Origin: Sclerurus mexicanus
Taxonomy: Eukaryota > Chordata > Aves > Passeriformes > Furnariidae
Length of the DNA stretch: 64,000 bases
Assembly (NCBI GenBank): GCA_013396755.1
Contig: VWZF01003897.1
Coordinates: 975,343-1,039,342, forward strand
Direction of reading: 5' to 3'
Every line of letters starts with the position of its first letter. Positions within the stretch are counted from its first letter, which is position 1. Below are positions 51,715 through 62,912 of the stretch, piece after piece. A model generated the notes under the pieces. The model was not told the origin of the DNA and made no database searches. It saw only the letters and a program-made list of their open reading frames with translations. Both the position numbers and the translations under genes were made by a program.

Positions 51715-54270
51715 GTAAGTGTGCTCTGTCCCTCGTACACGGCTGCAAACACCATCAGAGGAACCTCTGCCCAGCCCTGTAACCTCACCTGCCCTTTCCC
51801 ATTGTGTCTCTGCCGCTCCCACAGGGAAAGGTCCACTTAGCTCACAACACAAGGGCTTTTCACCTTCCTACAGGTTGCAGCCCATGGAAAACACAGCTGA
51901 GGTAATAATCAGACCCATAAACTGCAATATTACCACAGAAGTATGAATGTGTTACAGATTTTGGAGACAACATAATGAAAAGGAAGAAAGAAATTCCTCT
52001 TGCCATGATAAATGCCGATTTCTCTGGTCTTTTTGAAGAAACATTACCCAAGAGAAGTTGCAATCACACTGTAGAGCCGTTCTTAATGATTCTTATCTGC
52101 AACATCATTTTTTGCAGCTGATTTTTATAGCAAGCACGTGGCAGAATTCCTTGCTTGTGAGCACACACCTATTCTTCTAAATGTGAAACTGCTGACAGTC
52201 TTACCCGCAGTGCCTGAAATGCAATTTGTGTGTCTCAGAGAGAGGGAAACACTATCCAGTCCGGGTTTGATTAACACATATTATTCCACTGCCCTCAGCC
52301 TGTGGCAGAACTGAGCTTCCCACATGAAGTGGAATTGCTACAGGTGTGGGTTGCATAAAGGCATCAGCAGAAGTTTTCAGCTTTGAGACACCATGAGACG
52401 ATTTTGTACAGCTTTAAACCAATTTGGGGATACAAAGAGGATTAGGAATTTTGGCCATTGTGAACAGGCATAAGCACCAATAAAGACAGCTTGCTAAAAC
52501 TTACAAGGAAAGAATAATATTCAAGTGAAGCAGGGCGTGAATTGACTTTGTTGGGTTTAATACTTTTGCTTCTAATGACGTGCCCTTGCATGAGTGAGCA
52601 ATAGCGCTGTTTTGTAGAAGCTGATTTTGGAGAATTCAGTCAGTCACCTTCTAAGGAAAAGGCCGTGTAGGGGTTCTGGATACGGGCAAACCCGCTGTGT
52701 TATTGCAGTTGGAAAGAAGGGGGGCCTGAAAATACCCCTCAGCGGGTCTGCCACTCTTATTAATAGAAACCGTGCAAGGTTAAGGTTTGAGGGTTGCCAG
52801 TGATAGTATCTGACTGCAAAAATGCATTCAGAGCAATACACAGACAAGCTCTAATCCCCAATGAAAGTATTCAGCATGCACAGAGTATGGGTCTTACCCA
52901 ACAGGTGTCCCTGTGTGGGGGAAAAGACACATTCCCTGGCTTTTCCCTATTCTCAAATTACTTTTCTACTATTTCTCTGCATTTAGTTGGAACTTGAGTG
53001 GCTCCAGCGATACATACCTTTGTTACTGAGTGGTGTAAAATTGTCTCCCTTTGCTCTTAAAGTTGTAGTCAATAAAACAGAGCACATGCTCAGTGAGGAA
53101 CGGTGGCTGTACCTTGCAGGCGGGTAATTTTGGGATGGAGGTGTGCATTAATATTACAATTAGGTTATAGCGAACCAGGTTCATCTGAGGAGAGTGATTT
53201 CACCACAGTTGTTGGTTCAGCAGCAAAAAGTCTTCTTCCATCTGCTTTGGCTGGCAGGAGCTGTGCAGTTTGTCAGCTATAAAGTACCATCAGCGTTCCC
53301 CTCTGTGTGAGGATTCCAGCAGAGCCTGGCCATGGTGTGTCCCCTCTGCTCCACCCTCCTTTCCTTTCCGTCCAAGAAGTAGCAATTCATCCCATAAATC
53401 CTGTACAATTGTAACTTTTGTTATGGTGTAAAACTTCTCAGTTTCCTCTAATTTTTAGCCCCTGCCATCTGTACCTGTCAGAGTTCAACAAAACCTAAAT
53501 TATCACTTTCTCTCGAGCATTACAATTCAGTTATGCCCCCAAAACCTCAGATAATTTACAAGACTTCATCTTCTGTTGTATTTTCAAAGTGTATTTTGGG
53601 TATCTGTAACAGATTACTTATGGTCAGAGTCACTAGTTCATGATTCTCCTTGACAACACATGCAGATTTTTTGACGAGTGCAAGGGAAGCTCCACCACTG
53701 CAACCCTGGTGTTTAGTGGTTATTGGAACACACAGATCTGTTTTGACAATTCCACTTTTCTCCTGTCCTTTTTAACTATTAGAAGTTCTACTGAACAAAG
53801 ATGTTGCATAAATCTAATTTTATTAACCTTAAAGATAAAATATATACAATATAATATATTTTTGCACCTATTTTCTGAACATTTATAATGAACAGCAATA
53901 GCAGCGTGGTGTGTAACTCCTTAAAAGCGATAATTCTAATTTAGGAAAATGTTTGTATTGACAATGCATTTATCATATGGATTATGTTTCAGCATAGTAT
54001 GGTGACTGTACAATTTATTAATTTTATAAACAGTTGCAGTAAACCCCCAAACACTTATAGCAGATAAAATAGCCAAAAGTGAAAAAACCTCTTCTATGAG
54101 TAAAGTGAAAGAGAAGGTTTCTGTGGCCTTCTGTTGCCTTCAGATCCAGGAGTCCTTGAGCTGTGCAGAAGCTTTGAGGTGAGTTAAAGGACAAACCCTG
54201 TTTCAGGTGGCTGCTGTAAAACTGCCACAGCATTGCTGCTCAGGAGAACAGCAGTTACGGAGAGAATTAT
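51715..54270. other. Unique non-coding DNA, no gene recognised
   Basis: Intron-like sequence without recognisable ORFs. It contains an imperfect inverted repeat at 52,686-52,751, described separately, and AT-rich DNA at 53,800-54,050. Confidence 0.5.
52686..52751. repeat. Imperfect inverted repeat (possible stem-loop)
   Basis: GCAAACCCGCTG at 52,686-52,697 pairs with CAGCGGGTCTGC at 52,740-52,751 (11 of 12). Inside the 42-base loop, AGGGG and CCCCT can form a second, smaller stem. It is GC-richer than its surroundings. Confidence 0.5.
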
Positions 54271-54302
54271 GATCCCGTGGGATCTTAATTTTTATTAAGA
54301 TC
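54271..54302. repeat. Two overlapping perfect inverted repeats
   Basis: GATCCC-GT-GGGATC (54,271-54,284) shares its last GATC with GATCTTAAT-TTTT-ATTAAGATC (54,281-54,302). The second has 9-bp perfect arms with a 4-base loop. The two hairpins cannot both form fully because they share four bases. Confidence 0.75.
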
Positions 54303-55914
54303 GGATGGATCTGGATTCAAATACCTCAGAAGCATCTACTTATTAGTATCTGCGAAGATGAAAGCATCTCTTCGTATTAAAAGAAAACAAATCCCGTGAT
54401 TTATAGGGACTGAACTGATCTGCCAGCTCTGTCGAAAAGAAAGGAAATATCAGCATGGAAAGCACAATACATTGTGAGCCTAATATAGATCTCTATTTTT
54501 GGGAATCTATATTTAAAAATTGTGACATGATTTTCAAAGTGTGCTGAAGTGCCCAAGGACCAAGACTGGATTTTTCCAAATATTTATTAAACTACATGGT
54601 TGGTTTTTTTTTTTTTTTTGAAATTAAAAGTGAGATGTGTATATTTAGGCTGAATATTTCTAATATATTTGGTTCAGTATTACCATTTAAAAATCAGTTC
54701 CTGTTATTTGTGACCTCGTACTAGACATTGTAACATGTATTTTCTTTACATTTGGTAGTTTTTGCCTGAAGTAAGCTGAATTCAGGAGGTACAACAATTC
54801 ATTGTGCTAGATCTAAAATTATCTTAGGCAAATTCTAATATTTCTAAAACTACTTAGAGCTTCTTTGGGCTTTGATTTGTGGGTACCTTGGTAATTTTTA
54901 TGGAGCAAATGAGTGTCTGGCAGTTAGCAAAGTGCGTGGTAACAGATTTACTCCTTTAGTTGCCAAGCTGTGTAAATGTTGCAAATTTCATTCACCAATC
55001 TAGAGATCAAACTCTCTCATAGATAACAAATATGTTGAGTCAAATTACATGGATCTGCCTACGGCAGTTGCTTCTTGTATCAAGCAGTGAAATCTGAATT
55101 ATTCAAAAAATCCTTATGTCCGCAGTAGTCCTTTTCTTGCTAAAAAATTGAGATTTCTTTTTTTTTACTTCTGTGAATAATCCTATCAATGTCTCAGGTA
55201 CTACTGTTGGTTTCCATAGAGTGTACCAGCACAGCACGACATCGCAGCTCAGCGTTAACCACGGCATAGCAAGGACGTATATTTCCAGCTATAAATAAGA
55301 GTTGCAACCTTTATTTGCATTCTGTATTACTTGTACCCCTCTTCTCCTAATATGAAAGATCTGAAAGGTGAGTGTCCACATCTTGGTTCAAGACATGACT
55401 CCCCAAGTTTGGGGAAATAAAAAAGCATTAATGTTGTTTAGGTTGAACAATCGGATAGTGTGGAGTGATGATGGAACCAAACGAACAAATCACAGATAAG
55501 GACCACAGTATTCAAACACTTATCTTGTTTTTGCTTAGTTGAAAAATCACTTCCGTTCTCTTTGTTGCTTTTTCTCTAATTTCCAAAATGATTTGACTTA
55601 GGACCTTGAAGTTTTGGGGGTTTTTTTGTTTGGTTGTTTTAAGGGGGGCGTTTTTTGCTTGCCTCACCAAAGAAAAACCCTCAATATTAAATATGTGGGT
55701 GGAGGAATAAAAAGTCAAATAAAGGCCTTGTGACACATTATGCATAAATGTACAGCATAGCATGAGTAGGGAAGGGGTGAAACATTTCTCTGTGGGATAA
55801 GGACATTAAAGTGACAGAAACAGTGCACAAAGTCATCCCTCTCCACCTCCCCTTTTATTTTTATAATAACAATGAAATGATTATGAGGCCAGTTCAAAAC
55901 AGGTCATCTTCTTG
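54303..55914. other. AT-rich non-coding DNA, no gene recognised
   Basis: Includes a T-run of 16 at 54,604-54,619 and a T/G-rich stretch at 55,610-55,660. The minus-strand frames at 55,512-55,897 are unrecognised. Confidence 0.5.
54604..54619. repeat. Poly(T) run
   Basis: Sixteen consecutive T. No adjacent retroelement 3' end was recognised, so it is not clearly a poly(A) tail on the other strand. Confidence 0.85.
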
Positions 55915-56440
55915 CAGGGTTTCACCACCCTCTGAGTAAAGAAATGTCTCCTCATGCCCTCCCCTGATGGATATAACTCCGAGCCATTCCCACGTGTCCT
56001 GGCCTTGGGTACCATTCAAATGAGTTCAGCACATCCCTCTGCGCTTCCCCTCCTCAGAGAGGTCACCCCTCAGCTCCTCCTCCCCAGACCAGACAAACCC
56101 TGTGCCCTCAGGTGCTCCTCACAGGACACGCCTGCCAGCCCCTTGCCCCTTGGTGCCCTCCTTGGGACATGTTCATGCACCTCAACATCCTTTTTTAATG
56201 GTGAGGCCCATAGAGCCCTGAGGAGCACCGCTGGTCCCCAGCCAGGCGTGGCCTCATTCACTGCAGCTCTTTGAGCCCTGCCCTTCAGCCAGGTCTTCAC
56301 CCGGTGCACTCTCTGCCTGCTCATCTCGCAGCTGCGCAGCTTGTCCAGCAGGATGCTGGGAGGGACAGGATCAAAGTGCAGGAGACCTGCATCCACACCA
56401 CCTTCCCTTCATCCGCTAGGCAGATGACCTTATCACAGTA
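55915..56440 (-). mobile_element. CR1 LINE with internal deletion, minus strand
   Basis: Reading on the minus strand, 56,440 to about 56,240 is CR1 reverse-transcriptase sequence: the open frame 56,070-56,396 contains DPVPPSILLDKLRSCEMSR, then VHRVKTWLKGRAQR and AAVNEATPGW, the block just before the RT catalytic region. Immediately after this the sequence jumps to CR1 3'-UTR sequence (55,915 to about 56,235). The entire catalytic part and downstream RT are missing at the junction near 56,240. The extreme 3' end with its octamer repeats is also absent. Inactive. It shares the RT block with the copy at 13,215, so they probably belong to related subfamilies. Confidence 0.85.
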
Positions 56441-58623
56441 GGATATAAAATTATTTAATATTTAAAACATTATTATCTATTGTATTATATACTATACTGT
56501 TATTTATGAGAATTTAAATAATTAATATTCAAATCATAATTTTCCCCTGGAAGATACACGTTTAGGCAACCATTAGTTACCTATAGTAATTAAAGTTTCC
56601 CTTTAGTTACTTATGTGAGGTTCATCTAGATAGTACCTTGTGAGAGCAAATGAACCAGGCATGGCAACACGGGCCAGACTTGGTAGTGCTGGTCATCCCA
56701 GCTGTGAGGGAATGCAGAGCTCATCTCCCAGCTACCTCCTAGCACAATGCCTCTTCAAGGCACGCTGGATGGATTCAAAGTAATAAAGGTGATCTTTCTG
56801 AACAAAATACCAGCACTTTCTGCTGACCCCTAAAGCCTCTGACTCCCCCTGAGTACTTTGCAGTATGTGTCTTCTGTTAGCCTGACATAACAGGTGTCTT
56901 GGGCAGCTCCTACACACACAGGTCAATCACAACAGGTCTGCAAACGGCTTAGACTGGCAGCCAGTCTGCTGTCCTCGAGATCAGAGTCAGAGAGCTTGGC
57001 CTCGTTATGGGGTTTAGCTGCTGGAGATAATTGGTCTAATTCAGCATCACACTGAAATGAGTTGCTGCTGCATTGATTGGGCCCCTCTGTAAAAGTTTCC
57101 CTTTCAAGAGAAGCATGGCAGGAAGGAGCTGCTCTCTTTCTTCTGCTCCAGATGCATTTCAGATAGTCCCCACTTTGAAACTCTCTGGCCTTTCAGCCAC
57201 AGTAAGGACCATAGGCTGTCCCCACAGACTGGTTGTTTAGATCTTCAGCTACAAAACTTCTCCTTCTATCCCACGTCCCAGTGTGTTTGTGTCTGGATGT
57301 AGGGCATTTACCTGGTTTTGGGAGCAGCTGATCTTCCACTCAGAAAAGGACCCGGCAACTAGCTACTCAGAATCAGAGCAGCATGAGATTGATTGTTAAA
57401 AGTGAAACACATTTTGCCAGCAGACTTTACTTAAGGGAAGACAGAAGGGAACAATTGTTAACTAGGGAATGCATTCAAGACTAGAACTGAAGCTGTGTCA
57501 ATAATTGATTTTGCAGCTTAGTAGCCAAACCCAAACCCTTTCCCAAATTCATGTCTACCCCCTCACTGATTCAGAAAGAGAATTTTAATGTAAGTATCTT
57601 ATCTTTCAGAATAATACTTCAGTCATCTCATGGGCTATACAGTATTCATAAGTATTATTTTCTCTCCCATTTCTGCTCTTCCATTCTGCAGAAAACAGAT
57701 AAGTATTAATTCCTGGAGAACATGGAGCTAGCTGTTCATAAGACATCTGCTTGGTAGCAAGAAATACAAGTCCAAAGTCCTGCTCTGAAATAGAACTCAA
57801 TCTTAGTCCTCAAGCTTCTGAGAGAATATTTTTTTACGCTCCTGGGCCTCAGCTTTTCACTTGCTTCCAGCATTTCATTTGAGGAACAGTCGACTCCTAT
57901 AGTTTATTGGTAAGAGCCCCTCAGAGGATAAATGTGAAAAGAAACCCATGGCTAGCAGATTTCAATTCACTATGCAGAGTTCGCTTCTCAGCTGGACATG
58001 GCTGTGATGTAAGGCTGGGAAGATTATGACAAATAAGAGTAATTTTTAGAGGGAAATTTTAAATGTGTGTTCCCAGGTATCCTCTTTATCCCCTGACCGT
58101 GGCCTGAGGATTTTGAATAAGAAAGCACAGAGGCATACCAAGGACAGTGATGAGCCAACCTCTGTTTGGCCACACAGAATGAGACCTTTAAAAGTTCAAA
58201 TGCTTTCTGTGTAATACTTCTTCATTCGCATTGGAAGGAGCTGTGCAAAGAGGTGATGAATGGAAAATTCAGAGGAAAGCAGATCAACAGAAAAAAATAG
58301 CTGAATTCAAACCTGCATTAATATTTGCTGCTGAACCTGCAGATAGGATATGCTTGAGGAGGACTGTCTTGTGTAGATTGAAAAAAGAATTTGGGAGAGC
58401 AGATGATCCACCTCAGAATAAGTTCTATAATAAGACCCACGTGATAAGCTTTAGAATTAATAATATATGTCATCATAAATAACAAAACATGGGATGGAAA
58501 TAAAAATAAACCTCCTGCCATGAGCAACTGATCTGTAATTCCTCAAGTTTGGGGAAAGTAATTCCTTGTCCCAAGCACTCAGTGAGCTAACGAGGAAGGA
58601 GGCCCTCCCAGACTTGTTTTTTT
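56441..58623. other. Unique non-coding DNA, no gene recognised
   Basis: Starts with a very AT-rich stretch (56,440-56,540, TATTTA and TTATA words). An 83-codon plus frame at 58,231-58,482 is unrecognised. No repeat ends seen. Confidence 0.5.
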
Positions 58624-59206
58624 ATGACTAGAGAAGGACTCATGGGAGATGGAATAGTAGGCGGCTGCCTTGGCCACTGTCCTCAAGAGATGGTTGAGTT
58701 TAGAGCTCTTGGTGTAACAAGCAAAAGGGTCAGCAGATTTTCTACCCTGGACTTCAAGAGAGAAAACTTGATGCTCCCCAGAGAGCTAGTTAGCAGTGTC
58801 CCTGGAGTTTGCTTTTGAGGGCTGAGACGTCCATTTGTGCTGGTTAGTTTTGAAGAACTCCCTTTTAAGAGCAGAGGAGCAGGCAATCCTGTTGTGCCCT
58901 AAGTCAGGAAAGGGTGTCAGAAGACCAGCTTGGCTGAACAGGGATCTCATCTTGGAAGTCAGGGTGAAAGATGAACTGTATAATCTTTGTAACAGAGGTC
59001 AGGATTCGCAGAGAGATTCCAGGTGGTTGATGTCCTAAGCCTGTCTGTGTTTAAGAGGCATTTGGACAATGCCCTTAATGCCATGCTCTAACATTTGGTC
59101 AGCCTTGAAGTAGTCAGGCAGCTGGACTAGATGATTGTTGTAGGTGAACATTCCTTCCAGATGAACTTTTCCTTCCCTTCCCATCCCTTTCTTTCTTCTT
59201 CCCTCC
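58624..59206 (+). mobile_element. CR1 LINE with internal deletion and pyrimidine-rich tail
   Basis: 58,624 to about 59,010 matches the part of CR1 ORF2 between endonuclease and reverse transcriptase (GGCTGCCTTGGCCACTG, then CTGGACTTCAAGAGAG, then AGAAGACCAGCTTGGCTGAACAGG). From about 59,015 it changes directly to a CR1 3' end (GGTGGTTGATGTCC, then GGCAGCTGGACTAGATGATTG and GTTGTAGGTGAACATTCC). The whole RT core is missing between the two. The 3' end runs into a degenerate TTCC-type tail (59,164-59,206), fitting CR1 subfamilies that end in short tandem repeats. No open frame survives beyond 64 codons. Inactive. Confidence 0.82.
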
Positions 59207-60696
59207 CCTCATTTCCCTAAGCATACCTGCTGAGGAAATCTCTGATGACACTTCCCAGCCCTGCACTAGCATAAGGGATGGAACACCCATAGCCAGCCCC
59301 AGCCTAGACACCAACTCTGTCACCTGGTGGAAAAGTGGCACAGACTTTCCAATGGGGGTGAGAGCTGTGGGTCATCTTGAGATCACTTGACCATCTGCAC
59401 AAATTTACAAAAAGCAGGTGTGGTTTGTGGTTTTTGAAAGTCTTCTGTGCTCGTCCAGTTTCTCTGAGTTTCCACAGCACGGCAAACCCCCACATCACAA
59501 TCAGGACATGCTTCTGAACTAAAAGTTTAGAAGTCTTTTGGAGGTAAGCAATACCTGTTCATTACACATGACAGTTTTTTGTGTCTCCTTGTAGTCATTT
59601 TCAGAAATGTCTCACCATGAGTCAAATAACCATGAGGCTTTTATTTGTCTGAAATGCCAGGGGTTCTTAAACTAAAAAAAAAAAAAGAAAACAAAAACCA
59701 CTTTAAAGGACACATAAGGCAGAGATTACAAGTGGAAACAGGATTTTAATTTTTCTGAACCTACTTCAGAGCCCCACATCCAAAGCTTTGTAGACTCCCT
59801 GGACAGAGTCCCTTGAGCCTGAAAGATCGATCATTTTCTGACCATGCCCAAAGTACAGCCAGAAGAACAATCATTCCTCCAAATGGGGAAAATATCCCAT
59901 TGCTGCTATCTCTGTCACATGGCTTTGCCCCACTGAGACCAAGCTGCACAAATCCTCTCTCAAACACACCCACTGGATGTGTTTATAAGGATACAGAACA
60001 AGCTTCAGCCACAGGGCAGAACTTTCACAGCTCATTTGTAACTTTAATCTTGCTGAGAGCTGTTTGCCTAATTCAGTTTGTGGGAAGATGCTCAATCTTA
60101 TCTAAAACCCTGAAAAGTCTCTTTTCCCTTTAGGGTTTAGTATTTTGAGTCCTGAAAGAGTAAAAAAGGTACTTCTGTCATTTTGTACATTAGCACCAAA
60201 ATTCATCTGCATGTTCAGACTATGGAAATAAGGACATTTACACCGTATATGTTCTTTTGGTTCATGCCTGAAGGCAAAGAAAGCCTTTTGATTTCCTCTG
60301 CCTGATCTTTGCAGAGATGGAGAGAACATGCAGGACCTCCTCACTGTTCTTTACCATGTGCCAAGTGAAATTTGCTACTACAACCAGTTATGGTGAGGTC
60401 TTCCTGGAAAGAAGTCCTGAATTGTTGTGCCTTCTTGATCAACCTTTTCCTTGCACTTGCTTTAATCCTTGATCTCTTTCTCATTCCATTCCATACCATC
60501 TAGAATTACAGTGCTCCGAAAGTATATATGGTATTTAAGATTAAATTCTTTTCATTTAATCTGCCCTGTAACTTTCTAATGTATTTTGCACACAGTGTGA
60601 TGTCACTCTTAAAACAGCAATTATTGTGCATCACTAATTAAGCTTATTTAGCTATTTTAAAGAGTGATACTTGAAGTGTGCCATTTTCCTCCCCAG
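59207..60696. other. Unique non-coding DNA, no gene recognised
   Basis: Contains an A-run at 59,674-59,686. A 106-codon plus frame (59,813-60,133) overlaps minus frames and is unrecognised. Confidence 0.5.
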
Positions 60697-60804
60697 CTCT
60701 CTGAAATGTTTCTGCAAGGCTTTGGTTCAAGGAACCACTTCGTTTCACAAGCTATCACTTTAAACTTGGCACTTTGTGGTTGCTGACTTCCTTTCTAACT
60801 TTTG
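60697..60804 (+). other. Exon-like segment, 108 nt, not open
   Basis: Acceptor CCATTTTCCTCCCCAG and donor TTTG/GTAAGT are both strong, but all three frames contain a stop, so it cannot be an internal coding exon. It could be a non-coding RNA or UTR exon, or a decoy. Confidence 0.18.
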
Positions 60805-61891
60805 GTAAGTATCAAAGTGCATCTCTACATGTGTTCAGAATATATTACAACTGATTTACATTTTCATTTCCAAGTTTTTTCATTCTACTTATTTAAACAG
60901 TCCATATGAAAATTCTACACATGCATCTTCTTAGGATTTCTTTCATTAAATCCATGTAAATTATTCTGTAACACCCTGTGTGTTGCAATAAACAACTGTT
61001 TGCTGTGTTTTCTCGCAGAGATTTAGAAAGCTGCAGTCCTTATTCCACAAATGGTGAGCACACGGGCTGCTCTTAATGCTTAGATATGCAGAGAATGCCA
61101 CTGAATGTGTTCCTTAAGGAAAGAGCAGGTGCTTGTTTTTTACATATATATGTATATATAGAATTTAGAGTTTTCATGTTTAAAATGATCACATTGTTGC
61201 AAAAACATGGTACCTGGCTAAGGCAGACACCCATGAACACTGTTCCATTCTGAGTTATCAAAATAGTTTGGGGTTTGGCCCCTGGAAGATGGAATTTGGT
61301 ACGGAAGGCTTTGCAGGAACTCCTCACTGCACAAACACATCTCACCCAGAGAAGAGCAGGGCTTGTTCCAAAGGCCTGGATATTATTCCTGGATAAGGAA
61401 GGAAACAAGTTTTCTGAGCTTTCTGCTCCTCTCCTGCAGTCATGAATTAGCTCTTAGTGGTGTAAGTACTGGTGGAGAGTTTTCCTGTAGGGCCTGGTGG
61501 TGAACCTTTCCCATCTGAAAGAAAAGATAAACTTGCCCTGTAAGGCTTGTGCCAAGAATTCAGCTCCACAACTCCAGTGCCCAAGCTGGGGCAGAAGCTT
61601 TTTCACTAAATCTTGATGAATTTGGGGCACAGAGAAGGAAATTACGGGTGGTTTCCCCTCCCTTTACAGGCTTTGACTGATGTGTCACCTGCCTGAATAA
61701 TTTTTTTCATATTAGTGACATTATTTTCCTTCTCTGTTTAATTTTAATAACTAGTCCTTTTTTTCCAGAACCAGATAAAGAGATTGCTGCGTTCGAATAA
61801 CATTGCCTTTGAATGTGTTGCATCAATGCAGCATTTCTAATTAATATTTTGTTCCCTGCTCCTCATTATAACATTTTGTTGTGCTTAACAG
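60805..61891. other. Unique non-coding DNA, no gene recognised
   Basis: Contains alternating TA at 61,141-61,160. The 111-codon minus frame at 61,073-61,408 is unrecognised. Confidence 0.5.
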
Positions 61892-61931
61892 AAAAGACAA
61901 TAATAAATTTTCCATCAAGAGAAACCTTTTG
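61892..61931 (+). other. Exon-like segment, 40 nt
   Basis: Acceptor TTTTGTTGTGCTTAACAG and donor TTTTG/GTAAGTG flank a 40-nt segment with one open frame. The acceptor is only moderately pyrimidine-rich. Weak evidence for a real exon. Confidence 0.13.
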
Positions 61932-62750
61932 GTAAGTGCCAAAGCCATTTGTTTGCCCACAGCTGGGATGTGTTATAGTTTAGCCTTCGGAGGCACCAGG
62001 CCAGCACTTTCCTATGGAGACCTGGAAGAGTCCGTGTACATTCTGCACTCAGTGTGCCACATACACATGGAAATTAATTGTTCACCCAAATAAAAAAGTT
62101 GATTGCTCCTGTTGCAGATGAATTCAAAAAGCAAGAAAGCAAAATACTGAGCATAGTTATTCTTCTGTCATTCCCAGTGTGCTGCAGGCCCCAAAATCAC
62201 CTTGCAATTGGGCTGTAGTACTACAAGAAGGTGTTGGCAAAGCTCCGACACTTCATGGGATGAGAAACACACAGGAGGGGTGGGGAGGAGTGTCCCATTA
62301 TGACCATCGTGATTATGTTTAGAACTCTGAAACCTGAATTTTGTCATCCTGTTGAATAGATCATTCTCTTCTTGACATAAAAGTGCCTTTGTTTCTTTTC
62401 CGGCTTCTTTTTATTCCATTTGGAATCAAAATAATGAATTAATTTTCTTTTCTATTGAATATTAGGGTGTTTTGTGATTTCATCCAAGGTAAAACTTGGT
62501 GCTTTGGCTTCAATATCACTTCAGTAAATAGCTATTTTTTATCTTACTACATATGCAATTCTTTAGAAAAGCCATCTGGCCCACCCTAGGCATGATGTGC
62601 CCAACTTGGAATGTGACATTTGGGTTTGAAAGATAAATGAGTATGTGTATGTGGCCCTCTTGGAATTCCATCAGCCGTAACTCCTGCTTAACATCCTTCT
62701 CTTTTCCAACTATTTTAATCCTTCTGTAGCTGGGAAAAAAGGTATAATTT
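61932..62750. other. Unique non-coding DNA, no gene recognised
   Basis: Short frames only; no repeat ends before the CR1 copy that begins at 62,751. Confidence 0.5.
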
Positions 62751-62912
62751 AGAATCATAGCATGGTTTGGGTTGGAAGGGACCTTAAAGTTCTAATTCTA
62801 AACCCCCTGCCAGGGACAGGGACAACTTTCACTAGACCTGGTTGTTTAAATCCCTATCAAACCTGGCTTTGGACACTCCCAGGGATGGGGCACCCACAGC
62901 TTCTCTGGGCAC
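62751..62912 (-). mobile_element. CR1 LINE 3' end, 5'-truncated
   Basis: The left edge is the inverted terminal repeat AGAATCATAGCATGG, followed by TTTGGGTTGGAAGGGACC and, further in, CAGGGATGGGGCACCCACAGC and CTTCTCTGGGC, all in CR1 order. About 160 bp remain; the element stops at about 62,912. It belongs to the same general subfamily as the copy at 22,146 (both share CCCCCTGCCA and the GGTT motif). Confidence 0.92.

Noticed and set aside
56070..56396. 108-codon minus-strand frame as a host gene
   Set aside because: It is CR1 reverse-transcriptase sequence fused to CR1 3' UTR by an internal deletion.
22146..62912. CR1 3' ends considered as tRNA-derived SINEs
   Set aside because: They lack A and B box promoter elements and carry the CR1 GGGTTGGAA and octamer repeat ends, so they are truncated LINEs.
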